This document shows, one piece after another, positions 32,267 through 43,569 of a stretch of DNA of 64,000 nucleotides (positions are counted from its first letter, which is position 1; every line of letters begins with the position of its first letter). The notes below the pieces were generated by a model. That model was not told the DNA's origin. It was given only the letters and a program-made list of their open reading frames with translations, and made no database searches. The translations under genes were made by a program, and so were the position numbers. Origin of the DNA: Sarocladium kiliense (Eukaryota > Ascomycota > Sordariomycetes > Hypocreales > Sarocladiaceae); NCBI GenBank assembly GCA_030734395.1, contig JAUZTG010000020.1, positions 310,001-374,000 on the forward strand, given 5' to 3'.

Positions 32267-35146
32267 TCAAGTATACAACTTATCGGTCAGCCCATTCAAA
32301 GTCAGCCCATCCTTTGCAATGTCTTCGACATCTGCCAGGAACTGAAGTGGCATCTCTACCAAGTTGCCCTTGATCTGCCCCAACCACTCCTTCACTTCTG
32401 CAACACCGCCAGGGAACTCGTGCCGCACGATGTGCCCATAGTCGTACCTCGTATCATCTGCTTCAGACTGCTCAGCTTCAGCAGCCTCGGCATCTATCTC
32501 GGTGCCTGGCTCGTTACGATCTGTTCTGGGTTTCTCGCCACCGGGAAGACGGAAATGTTGGGCGTAGAACTCCTTGTAATCATCCCAGGTTCGTACTTGG
32601 TCACTTGAGACGGGGTGAAAAGCTTTCGTGAACACCTCCGTATTCATTCTTGCCGTGCCGTTCCACAGGCTGTCAAAGTCGGGATGCAAGGGGTCTGCCA
32701 CAAGGAGGTCTGAAGCGGAGCCCCAATCGTATACATTTCCTCCTTGATTGACAGGTAGCCAGTTAGCGTCAGGCTGGTCACACTTCTGATCTGGAAGAAG
32801 CCCAAGATGATTCCGGCAGATGAAGCGCCTCAGTGAGGCTGCAAACACAGAGGCAGTGTAACTCTCTCCGTTCATAGTCGAGTCAACGGGGTTGGGATCC
32901 TCAATGAGAACCGCAATCTCGGAATCGTGGTCGCCCAGCTGACTTCTGTCGTTGAGATTCACCGAACCGCAAAGGACCACACGGTCGTCCGCCATAAGGA
33001 GCTTGCTGTGTATATAAAGCTCCTCACTGACATATGCATTGATCTCGTCCTCGGCGTCACCATCCCATGGCATCTCAGTAAGACTTTGTACCCCTTCCAT
33101 GTAAGAGGCGCTGACTGTGTCGAGCACATTGTCAGAGATCTGGTCAGCTTGTGATTGATACAGAGATGGCAGTGCCTCGCCATCATTCGATAGCCCATAA
33201 GCAACAGCGTCGTCCTGCATTGAAGCTTCGATGTATGCGTCTTGCTGCTGACGTGCGGCCTCATATTCAATGCCGCTTTCGTCCTCAACTGCTTGCATCG
33301 TTTCCGAAGTGTTGATTCGATCAAAACTTCGCAAGTTGTAAAAGCCGATATACTGTCCTGGATCACCGATGCCAGCTTCTCGGAGTTTCTCAAGGATGCC
33401 GTGGCCACCTCGGCAGATAGAGTAATACTGGAACTCAAGGATGGCCCTTGTGCCGAGAGCATCGTCTGACTTCAGATCACCGGCAAACGCTGGCACGGCA
33501 GGCATCACAACGATCACTTTAAAGCGTTCACCATTCTGATCGGCCCGACATATTCTTTCGACGATTGCAGCACCGATGAGATTAGTCACGGGCTTCTGGT
33601 CGTTCCCAGTGGCTGTGATGAAGAACTGGTTTTCGATATAGACGAAGTGCTTTGCGTCTCTGATCAGCTTGACGTACGCGTTGAATATAGAATGCTCCGT
33701 TTCGTGTCCAGAGGACCACTCGGAAGAACTGAAATGGTCAGAATCGTATCAATCTCGCAGAACAGTTGGTCTACCTTCGCAAGAGCTGGACTTGGGAAAC
33801 GGCAACGTCCCCACCATCAAGAGTCACCGCTTTGGCGGTCACACTGGGTCCTGGGCACGACAGTCTCTCGTATATGTTGTCTTCGTGAGCCGCGTATTTG
33901 TCATCATACACGAAATTCCTCAGAATACCGTCAGTTTCTTACTTCCTGTATATCAAGACTGGAGCTTACCATCGATCCACCAAATGACTGGTTAGGTCTC
34001 GAACGATGGCCCCCTCCAAGCACAAGGCAACATCAGACCAGCCCATCCGCGAGCTCTTTGTTCGGTCCACTATGACTGTCAGCAGATATCAGTTTTGTAC
34101 TGCTTTGTGTATCCTGACGTTTGTTCTGACTCCAGTCTTGCACATCAGCAAAGTCGAAGACGCGAGCATTGTTGTAATCTTGGCCTGGGAAGAGAATGGC
34201 AGTGAGATTACCAGGATGAGCATCCGCGATAGGATGGCCTAGGTTCTGTTAGCGATAAGAATGGATTTTAATCTGCTGCAACATACTGTTTGTATCCCAT
34301 CTTCCGAAACCTTCACTCAAATGTCAGTGGGGTTCACTAGACGTTGTCCTGAACCTCTGCACTTACACAGATCCAGTCCACCCATAAACGCCAGTCTCTG
34401 GTCCACTATCAAGAGTTTCTCGTGGTGCGCCCAGAAGAGAACGACATCCTTCGCAGTACCATAGAGTGATGAGACCACATCTTCTGAAGCCTTGGCAAGA
34501 TCCAGATTCGTGATATGGTCCAGCCGCTCTCTGAGCTCAGCGCTGAAGTCGTTTCTTGATGGTGTATGGTCGGGATGGCGAAATACTCTGATGTTTGGAT
34601 GGAGTTCCTCCAAGACGGACTTCGTGTACTACGGAAAATCCCTTAGTATGGGCCTGTTGTACCTGTCTAGTCCGAGTACAGAGAGTACCGAGGTGCGGCT
34701 CACCTTCGAGTTCAGCGTCAGCGCTGCCTCCACCTCCTTGTAGACAACAATATTAATTCGAACGCCTCGTTCCGCAGCCGCTTTCAGCATTACGTCCAGA
34801 CGATATTGTTCGTTCAAGGCAGGCGGGCGTCGAAGATAGACTTCTGGGCTAAGCCACCAATCCAAAATCATGATGCTTTCCTGTGCCTCTGCTTGGTCGG
34901 TCAGTGTCTGAGCTCAGCCCCTAGTGAGAGTGGCTATGGCTTACGTTCGAGGGCCTCGGCCACAGCCCAGAAGTAACTGCATCCATCGACAAACCACTTG
35001 ACTCGGCCAGTAGAGGCCTCGAAAGAAGAATCGAAACGATTGCAGCTCGTTGGCACCTGTCGTGGCTCTTGTGGCATCTCAGCGGTCGCTGTTTCACCGT
35101 CAGCCACTCCGAGGGCGACACCAGCAGCTTCGAGAAGCGTATCCAT
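32267..35146 (-). CDS. Phospholipase D (two HKD motifs)
   Basis: Eight exons: 35146-34945, 34888-34704, 34628-34367, 34310-34287, 34238-34119, 34075-33970, 33918-33775 and 33728-32267, total 834 aa. It should hydrolyse phosphatidylcholine-type lipids to phosphatidic acid or act in transphosphatidylation. Both catalytic HxKxxxxD motifs are intact: HHEKLLIVD (His198, Lys200, Asp205) and HSKLLMADD (His588, Lys590, Asp595). Supporting motifs are SIMILDWWLSPE, GGLDLCFGRWDT, DRTKSSRMGWSDV and IENQFFI. No PX or PH domain precedes the first half, so this is the shorter fungal PLD type and not full Spo14. The introns are very short (43-57 nt). Exon 4 is only 24 nt, yet required to complete FGRWDTN. 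The acceptor of exon 5 (CCTAG) is the one that keeps frame. Confidence 0.9.
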
Positions 35147-37792
35147 GTCTGACTGCTACGTTGCTTAAGTCGATGATGGAAGTGTTGATAGGTAGCAGAG
35201 AGTCTACGCCACGGTTTGATCGTCAAGTTCGGGGTATGACACAGTAGGTAAGTAAACGGCTGCGCACGCTTTTCCAGCCGTGATTCACTGCGTTTGGAGG
35301 GCGAACGGTCTCCAATCGGCGTCTCGCGTCACGTTGTATAAGCCAAAGGACCAATATCAATCCTTATCACTGAGGGTATTCACGGTGACTTCTGTGTGCC
35401 ATGGATCGTATCACAGTCAGCACATCCCAGCATGGATGCTTTCGGGTTTCATGTGTAGCATCCCTGGGCCAGCTCTGCAAAAGACTAGCAAACATGTAAC
35501 GAGGCCTGAACCGGGCAAAGATGATGCCCGCCAGCAGTCGGAAACTACGAGACTCGCTATGTGCGCCACAGCTGTGGCATCATTAGCCTTAGTCAGGTGT
35601 GCCTGATGACATCCCGAGCCATAAGTCCAACATTGGGTTGCAGGAATCCTGAATGTCTCTTTCGTGGTGAAGCATGAAAAGGGCCATAAGTCGCCACAGA
35701 GGTCGTGACCTAGATAGCTCACGATGGTTGTACAGGCAGCTCTGGCTGTCTGCACAATGGCTGCAGGCAGGTCGGCTTGCGTGTCATCAAGCCGAATGGC
35801 AAACCCGTATCTGTATACATGGCTTGTGAGACTCTTGACCTGTACTGCAAGATGCGGATACGGGTGAGCCGATACCGGTCAAAGGCGGCCCCAGGCAGCG
35901 GATAATGTGATGTAGTTAGGCGGTGTGAGGTTCTCGTATGTGATCGTCGCGAAAAGAGCCTTCTGGGACTCTACGGTGGCAATAACACGACAACCTGCAG
36001 CCGCGGGCACGGAACGAGGATCCAAACCTGATACTTTTTTTCTTTGATGAGGACTGTGGTCAGCTCAGCCCTGTCCTGACTGGGTACAAGCAGCCCTATT
36101 ACAGGCTTGGACAGCCTCATCGCAGCCTCACTGGTTAAAAGAGGTGAGGCTCATTTTCGTTTCTTCAAGGGTTCTTGCGACTCTCCGAGTTTTGAATCAA
36201 GCCACGTAAGCAGCCTTCCCGTGAAGGAAGGACGCTGAAAAGTTTTCTGGTCTGCACCCAGACTTTTACTTGCAGGTTTGTGGCGTGAGGCGCCTGCAGT
36301 GCTTGACACCACCCCTGCTGCATAGCCAAGTCGTATGCATGCCTGCTGATCCCCCCATGGCAACGGCCCCAGGCTGGTAGCATGGCCCGCGCTGCTGGTA
36401 ATCTTGGGCTGCTGGTTACGTCGGCGTGCATGAGGCTGTGGCGCATGCATTTGGGGTTGACGGTGGTGAATCCCGAACGACCTCAGTACGGAGCCGGTGA
36501 CCGGAGATAGACAGGGCTTGAGGAAATATCTAATCCTTTTCTGCACCGGGAGCCATGCGATCGGCACGGACCCCTGCGGCCGTTGGTTCGTGTCCTGATG
36601 CGCTGCCTTTTCACGAGCTGTCTCGCTATCTCCGGGTCAGTGAGAGCAACGTCTCGCGGTTATGCAAAGCTTCCGTTCGTTCAGGCCAATCTAGTAGAGT
36701 CCAATGCGCGGCATGCCGCAGTCCTGAGGGGCGACTTGACCGGTAAGGGTGTGCTGAGTGAGGCTCAGGAGTAGCAAGGGCCATCCGATTGGGGTTCATG
36801 GCCTGTCCCGACCCAGAGAGTTAGAACCTGGAGTTCCAATTGGTAGCCAAGCCGATGGAGAAGAACCAAGAATTAGTCCTGTCAAGGTCGACTTCGCCTC
36901 CACGAGATTCATAGCCCTGTCCTTGAGTTGTGTTTTTTCAGCTTGGCCCGTTCCCATTCTTCGGACCTAGGCATCGGGAAGAGCGCAAGCACGATGGCGT
37001 GAAGTACCGTAGAGCTGAGCATCCTTCTGATGCGTGTGGGAGAAAAGAGATGCAAGAGTCGAGGTCCAAGCTACAGCCACTGCAGCACAAAAGGCGAACT
37101 AATGCCTGGCAGCACTTGGCCCTGTTACAATTGTCCGTCGCGCCAGTGACAGCTGTGGGGATGGTGCATCTGGTAGAGTCTACTAAGCATTGCCTCGTAG
37201 TGTCGCGTGTGCCTGTGTACCAGGAACCCGGCAGATGACAGCGGCTCCATCGTCGGGAGCTGGGCAGCTTCCAGATCCGCAGTCCACCTTCCCCAAAGCT
37301 CCTTCCTCGATCTCCAATCCGTTCATTTCAGGCCAAACTTGGCGAATTCCCCATTGGACACCATCTGCCCTATCAGCTCGGGGTCTTCGTCTTCTCTCTC
37401 GACTTCACACTACTCCTTTCACCCCTGAGCCTCTCATTCCCATCCCCGGTCCTGGCGCCCTCTCCTACCCCCTGGCTGGCCCTGGTAACTCAGTAATTCT
37501 GCTGCTAATGCCGATCCCTGATGCTTGTTCGCCTTGTTTGGGCATCAACGTCTTCCAAGTGAAGCTATATCAATCCAAACAGTCGCAGACCGGTCCAGCC
37601 ATCGCAGCTTCAACCTCATAAATCCTGTTTTCTTTCCATATCTTTTCTCTGGCGTCTCTCGTCAGTTCAAGTGCCCAATTCTGTACACACGTCAATTTGT
37701 GGTATGCACTATGTCAAGGCTTCTTGCTTAAGTTTCGCCTAAAAGAAGCTTTAATACTTGTACTGGATGGGCAACTAACCTTCTATCGACAG
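35147..37792. other. Long intergenic region; unresolved 5' end of the GNAT gene
   Basis: About 2.6 kb. The left edge is the phospholipase D promoter. No domain is seen in the ORFs at 35417-35755 or 36151-36567. From about 37200 to 37690 the plus strand is C/T-rich like the leaders of other genes here. An intron acceptor is clear at 37791-37792 (CTAAC branch, then CGACAG), so the GNAT gene has at least one upstream exon. One frame-compatible candidate is ATG at 37521 with donor GTGAAG after 37558. This would make a 234-nt intron. Confidence 0.45.
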
Positions 37793-38510
37793 TAACCCTT
37801 ATCGTTCAATTCCAGCCCCTTTCTCGCCAAAACCGCTCGGCCTTGATTCTCTCGACCTGTCAAAGGAGGGCTTTACCGACACGTTCAAAAGAGTGTCTGA
37901 GTTCAGGATGGAAGCCCCAGGCACTGTCATTCAATTCAGTCCAACTCAACATTCCCACCTCGTGGCGTATCTCGCTGCACTGCATGCTGGCTGCATCACC
38001 CACGATCGAACAGTGGCTACCTTTCTGCCACCCCTTTCGCACGAGAAACTGTTGACCTGGTGGAAAGAGCGGATAGCAGAAGTGGTTAATGGAACCCGAG
38101 TCATCCACATCCTTGTCAAGAATGCCAGTGTGCGTCCTTCAGGGGCCGACTTAGTAGGCGTGGTGATGTTGTCAATGCCTTTCTCGGAAACCGGCAAGGC
38201 CCGCGGTATCGTTGAGAAGCTTCTTGTTCATCAGGGTCATCGTGGAAAAGGTGCAGCCAGAGTTCTTCTGGCTGCTGTAGAGGCCGATGCTTTACAGCGG
38301 GGTCGAACCTTGCTCGTCGGTTCACCAACCCCTTCCGGATATGAATAATACGCTGACTTGCTGATACAGACCCTCGACACAGAGACAGGAAGCAATGCCG
38401 AGCATGTATATAAGAAGTTTGGGTGGATCGAGGTCGGCAAGATTCCGAAATACGAGGTCAACCCCGATGGCGAGCTCAAGGACGAAACTTTCTTTTACAA
38501 GCAACTTTGA
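37793..38510 (+). CDS. GNAT-family N-acetyltransferase, 5' exon unresolved
   Basis: Two exons are secure: 37793-38315 and 38370-38510. The junction (weak donor GTCGGT, acceptor ACAG) restores the motif RTLLTLDTETGSNAEHVYKKFGW. The acetyl-CoA loop is HQGHRGKGAARVLL, matching the Q/RxxGxG/A signature. The C-terminus (KIPKYEVNPDGELKDETFFYKQL) is like the GNAT group that includes tabtoxin-resistance-type acetyltransferases. The substrate is unknown. The first codon bases come from an upstream exon that I could not fix (see the preceding region). If translation starts inside exon 37793-38315, the first in-frame ATG is 37908, giving a protein that still contains the whole GNAT fold. Confidence 0.75.
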
Positions 38511-39224
38511 AGAGCACCACACGGCACATACAGGGACGTCGGGACGTCAGATTTGTCTCCCGGTTCGTCGGACACAGGAAACCCAGTCGATCCTTAGCTA
38601 CAAGCAACGATTTGCTAAGGAAATAGGACAACAGAACATCTGCAATATACAAATTGGAAGGAGTATAATCAAATCAGGAGGTTTGGCGTACCAAAAGTTT
38701 GTAAGCTTTGGGGTTGCTGCTCCATAATATTTGGCTTCTAGCTTCTATATAGAGAAAAGGTCCATCACGGTTCAAGGCGTACAAAAGCAACTTAATGGTA
38801 CTCAAAATTGGTTCGCTGCTGCATCGAGCATACTGACAGTCCGCCATCTTGGCTGCATCTTCCAAGGGATTAACGCCTATTACGCCCCCCGTCTTCAAAC
38901 CAATATGCATCACCCTATTTCGTCCATCATCTTACTCCCCCTCGTGTCCTGCTAAGTTCGCATCATCTGCGACCTTTCTAACGCTCAAACAGCTTTCCAC
39001 TGCAGAGGGTGTGAAGCAACCTCTGACGGACGGTCAGGGCGGCCGGTTCAGAGCTTCGCAGCCTTATCTTATCGCTGTCACATCCGTTTTTGCGACCTAA
39101 GATCGGCAGTAACAGGGGTCACAAATAGACGCGACATATGATTGTATAGATCTCTAGTTGAGATCTCTGCCACCAGAGTTCATAACGACTCGCCGCACAC
39201 CATCATTGACGAGTTCCACAATAC
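38511..39224. other. Convergent 3' regions of the GNAT and SEC62 genes
   Basis: The two genes end toward each other. The spacer is A/T-richer and has no ORF with recognisable content. Confidence 0.5.
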
Positions 39225-40563
39225 TTAATCCTCGTCATCCCCAAGCTCCTCGACAGTTGGAGCAGCGTGACCCGATGCGACCTTTCGTGATACGAGTCCC
39301 TCGCCATCACCGGTGCTGATCTGGGTGTCGGTGCCTGTAGTAGTTGCCGTTGCTGGTGCAGGCTGACCGGTCGCAGCTGCGAACCCGCTTGTAGTTCCAG
39401 GTGCACCGACAGCAGCGGACTTTGACTTCTTCTTCTTAGGCTTAGTTGTCTAGATAGGGTTAGTTACGCATACGAAAGCCAGGAAACAGAAGACTGACCT
39501 CGTGCCATGCCCAGACAGGTTTGAATGAGTCGAAGAATCCAACGTCTTCCCATAGGTTCGGGAAGAGCCAGAATCCAGGTGGAAGAATGAAGTATGTTAT
39601 GCAGAACAGGATGACTCGGAAGATAGCCATGCCGAAGAAGGCAACGAGCAGACCCATGAGACCCCAGCTCAGGTGGTATACACCCTTGCGCAGCACCAGC
39701 GGCCACAGAGGGTAGAGAACCACCGCAAAGATGAGAACCAGAGCCAGAGCAGCGTACAGCTGACGCTTGATCTGGCTACCCTCCCAGAGCCATACATAGT
39801 ACATATCATCCTTGGCCTCTTGCTCCCTCTCAATCTTGACTGTCCATTGGCCCTTAACACGCTTCGTCTTCTTGCCATGGTTGTGCGGTTCTGTCTTGAC
39901 GACGCGAAGAGCAAGCATGCTCAGGGGCAGAAGCTTGAAAGTATTTTCGAGAGACGCACGATCGGTGACTGCGGGAAGAAGAGGGTTCTTCTTGCGAGCT
40001 TTCTCGTAGGCGGGGGACTGGATAGCACGAAGTGCTCGCTTGACTACAAAACATGTCAGTACGTTCCAGTCATGCAATCAACAGATGCACCAACCCTTGA
40101 ACATGTCTTTACGCTCCCCATTCAGGATACATGTTCGTGGCTTCAGCTCCTGGCCACGCAAGAACTTGGCGAGAGCCAAAGCCTCCGGCTTCGGGGGTCC
40201 AGGAGCAATTGGCTGCTGACGGCCCTTCGGGCCTGCTCCTGGCGGTCCTCCTGGTCCACCCGGTCCTTGAGGCATCGGTTGGCCAGCTGCTTGTGCAGCG
40301 CGCATCCTTGCTTGGTTCTCGGCAGCCTGCTTCTTGATGTGCTCAACGAACTGGGGAACGCTCATGCCCATCTTCTCGGCATCAGCGGCAAGGCGTTTTT
40401 GAATCTCTTGGATCTGCTCGGGTGTGGGGCGCTGTCCATTGGGAAGAGTGATCTGAGGCATTCCCGGAATACCGGTCTGGCCGCCTGGGGGTCCTTGTTG
40501 TTGCTCGCCGGCTGCTGGAGGCTGCTGGCCACCTGGCGGCGGCTGAGGTGGTGGTGTCGCCAT
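39225..40563 (-). CDS. SEC62: Sec62, ER protein translocation subunit
   Basis: Exons 40563-40095, 40043-39499 and 39449-39225 encode 412 aa. Sec62 acts with Sec63 at the Sec61 channel in post-translational import into the ER. The first ~100 residues are Pro/Gly/Gln-rich. The conserved core begins with ALALAKFLRGQELKPRTCILNGERKDMFKVKRA. Two membrane spans lie at about residues 253-273 and 281-309, followed by PPGFWLFPNLWEDVGFFDSFKPVWAWHE, typical of the family. The cytosolic tail is basic (TKPKKKKSK) then Ala/Thr-rich, ending in acidic ELGDDED. The first intron uses a weak donor (GTTGGT). The last intron has a perfect ACTAAC branch point. Frame is kept across both junctions. Confidence 0.92.
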
Positions 40564-41150
40564 ATCTGCGTTCCAAAGTATGTGGGTGATGGGGAAATGG
40601 AATTCAACAGGACAAGTCGCGCCAATGCGAGTCCGGCAAGATTACTCTGGTAAAGGAGTGAGGAAGGTGGTGGTTGTCCAGGGACTGAGCTGTAGTGAAA
40701 GGGAAAGTGGTGCCAGTGCCAATGACACTTTGTCGCCTAAGACCACGGCATTCACATTCGCAAGGTGTTCACTTCGCTGGGCTCGGGACACGCTTAATCG
40801 CTTATCAGCACGTGGGGCCAAATGCCGAAAGTCATATGTAGTCCGTACTCTGTACAGTGCAAGCCATAAAATTCGAAGAGTAAATATCAACTGGTGTAAA
40901 ATCCCCTTGATTCTTTCCAGAGTACCTTGAAACCTAATCCTGACTCGTTTTCTTCCCGAGATCCGCGGTCAGTGATGTGGCTGAATGCATTTGGCCCTGG
41001 GTGTTGATGCGTGATTTCCCTCTTTCTTCCAGCTTCACACAGTGTAGAAGCACTTCACACGGCCCCAACGTCGACACACGCGTCTGATCAAGTGAGACGT
41101 CGCACCAACCACGGTCCTCATAACCAGAACACCAGCAGCAGAGTTCCGCC
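40564..41150. promoter_or_regulatory. Divergent promoter, SEC62 / MED21
   Basis: This 587-bp spacer separates the divergent starts of SEC62 and MED21 and must hold both promoters. No other element was recognised. Confidence 0.45.
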
Positions 41151-41661
41151 ATGAGTGACCGTTTAACTCAATTACAAGATGCTGTTGACCAGGTACGATA
41201 TCCGAGGTACCCTGGACGATATGATGCTGATTCTCTGCCAGCTCGCGCAGCAATTTGTTGCCAGCCTCCACTTCATAAACAGCCGACATGACCTGCAGAG
41301 GCTGGGACCCGATGATAAGATTCAAGACGCCCTGAAGGGACAGGTCCAAGAAGGTAGGGCTCTTGAGGGAGCTATACAGAACGAGGTTAACCTTGCAATA
41401 GTTGACGCGCTTCCTGCCGATGAGTTCAAAGCTGGGATGATTGAGCTGTCACGGGACCTCATCCTGAAGGAGCAGCAAATCGAGGTGTTGGTCTCAACTC
41501 TGCCGGGACTCGACAACAGTGAACAGGATCAGGAACGCAACATCAAGGAGCTCGAGGAAGATCTGAAAGCCGCCGAGACTCAACGGCAGGAGGCTTTGAA
41601 AGAGCGAGACCAGATTCTTGCAGAGCTCGACTCGGTCATTCGCAGTGTTCGTCGGCCATAA
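41151..41661 (+). CDS. MED21: Mediator subunit 21 (Srb7)
   Basis: Exons 41151-41192 and 41242-41661 encode 153 aa. MED21 is a small helical subunit in the middle module of Mediator, which links activators to RNA polymerase II. The start MSDRLTQLQDAVDQLAQQFVASLHFIN is the family signature and is split by the 49-nt intron after Gln14. The rest is helical: a middle helix (FKAGMIELSRDLILKEQQIEVLVSTLPG) and a long C-terminal coiled coil (ERNIKELEEDLKAAETQRQEAL). The coiled coil pairs with MED7 in known structures. Length matches fungal MED21. Confidence 0.93.
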
Positions 41662-41895
41662 GCTGAAAGGCTTGCTATGCTTTTTCTGCTCTCATTATAA
41701 GCGTGGCGTTTCGGTGGACCTGAATATTATATGGCTGGTTTGTGAAGAAAGACATTAGGTCTGCAAAGGAAAAGGCTCGAATTGATAGGACTCTAAACGC
41801 GATACTTCATCTAGCCACACGTTGCTCAGATCTATCCTTACGTTGCACTATGCATGCCCATACCAAGGCCGGAACCTAGTTCTCCCTGCATCCAC

Positions 41896-42755
41896 TCAAT
41901 CAGAGGTCGACTTGAAGAACTGTGGAAAGGAAGTCCGCAACTCTTCGAGGTGGGAAATTTGGAACTTCGCCGCCTGGGTTGGAGGAGGTGTGATGCCTTC
42001 CTCAACCAGATGCGCCACAGTCCAGCCAAACTCAGTAGCGCTTCTGCAGTTCAACCCTGAATCATCTTCATGTTTGTCAGTCGATGCACATGTAACTAGG
42101 CCATTCCCACTTACCAACGAAGTAGCAATCTTCGACATTCTCAACGCCCGCTTCCTTCATGCCTTTCTTGAACATGTCAAAGTGCGGCTTGCAGATGAGT
42201 GGTTGCTTGGAATAGTCGCAATACGTCAACCCATCAAATAGATCGTCAATCCCCAGAAGCTTAACAACTCTCTTCGCATGGGTGACATAGGCGTTTGTGA
42301 AGAGCCACAGCTTCACCTTGCTCTTATCAATATCTTGGATGAGAGCACGAAGCTCTGGGTTCGGCTTGATGATGCCCTCCAGCGGCAGAGCATCATCAAC
42401 TTGGGTATTGTACTCAAGGGGGTCGATTTGGTGGTGACGAACTAGGCCCTCAAGTGCGAGCCCGTAGTTAGTGTAGTACTCCTTGTGAAGACGAATGGCA
42501 TCGTCCATGGAGAGTTCAAGGTGCTTGGCGAAGTACTCGTCGATAAGCTTTGCCATGAGATCCTGGACCTTAGTGCCTACGACATCGTCAATGACATATG
42601 TTATTCTATGAAACTCTCATGAAACTCACTTCTAGGGTAAAGACAGTTGTCTATGTCCCTGTGCTTTTTGTCAGTTGAGTGGGCAGGGTCATTGGTTGGT
42701 GGTAATCTTACACAAAAAGAACCGGCTTTCCGGTCGTGCCGTTTGGTTGCGCCAT
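41896..42755 (-). CDS. HAD-family pyrimidine 5'-nucleotidase, Sdt1/Phm8 type
   Basis: Exons 42755-42712, 42658-42630, 42576-42115 and 42065-41896 encode 234 aa. These cytosolic HAD phosphatases dephosphorylate nucleoside monophosphates. Motif I is VDIDNCLYP (Asp16, Asp18), split by intron 1 one codon before Asp16. Further motifs are LWLFTNAYVTHAKRV (motif II, Thr), LICKPHFDMF (motif III Lys) and CYFVDDSGLNC (motif IV acids). Exon 2 is only 29 nt. The introns are 49-53 nt. Yeast Sdt1 and Phm8 share the DIDNCLY opening and the TKVQDLM-like helix, which here is completed only with the chosen junctions. I cannot separate Sdt1 from Phm8. Confidence 0.88.
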
Positions 42756-43569
42756 GATCTTTCTTCCAGATATATTTCTTCTTGAGGTAACAGGAGGGTG
42801 ATACGCGCAAGAATTTGTCCGAGACTGAGTCGAAATACGAGGGTAGGCTGGAAGCGTTATTATTGTAGTTGTGAAGATTGGTCGAAGTCTCTCGAATCGA
42901 GCACGTGGGGCAGGGGTTCAAGATGTCAACCAACAGCGGTAAGATGACTTGGTTCGGTCTGAGGATATAACGAAGTTGCAAATGGTGTGGTATTCGTCTT
43001 CGCGGCCAGTTCAACTTTGCCAGGCGGCACGAGCCCAAGGAGCTAGCAGGTCATTAAATGCACGACGGTCCTTGGAAACGAACCCCCCTGCTGCGAAGAT
43101 CGGACGGTACGCCGATGACTCTACGATCCCGACACACCAAAGGCAGCCGCACTTCAAAGTCGCGATCGCTTCTCAATACGACACATATACTAGCACCGAA
43201 CATCTCCTTATGATTCCCACACAGAAAAGTAGACTCCTCGCCTGTTAGCAAGGATACTGAGAAGGCTTAGGCTTCCTTTCGACTCGTCGTTGTAGGGTAG
43301 TGCGCCTCCCTGGAATTGCCCAAGCACACCGCCAAATTTTGGCCACTGTCACTGAGCATCAACCAGTACCTGCTCCCAGAGCTACTCATGATCATGTCAC
43401 TAACCACACAGTCGTGACGACCACACGAGACGCGATTCCGACCCGATGAATCTGTACCAGGATCCGTATCGCTCGATGAGGAATCTGAACAAGCTCACAT
43501 AGCTTCGTCGTGTTCGCGCGCTGCCCGAGACAGGCAAGACGCGAATTGCTTTGCCCAGTGTGTTGCAAC
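42756..43569. promoter_or_regulatory. Divergent promoter region, nucleotidase / disordered protein gene
   Basis: An 814-bp spacer between divergent starts. No ORF of note. It is assumed to hold both promoters. Confidence 0.4.

Noticed and set aside
36151..36567. Minus-strand 138-codon ORF
   Set aside because: No motif, Arg/Ser/Pro-rich text typical of random frames, and no sensible neighbours for splicing.
39673..40653. 326-codon ORF on the plus strand
   Set aside because: Antisense to SEC62, whose family motifs and intron structure are clear.
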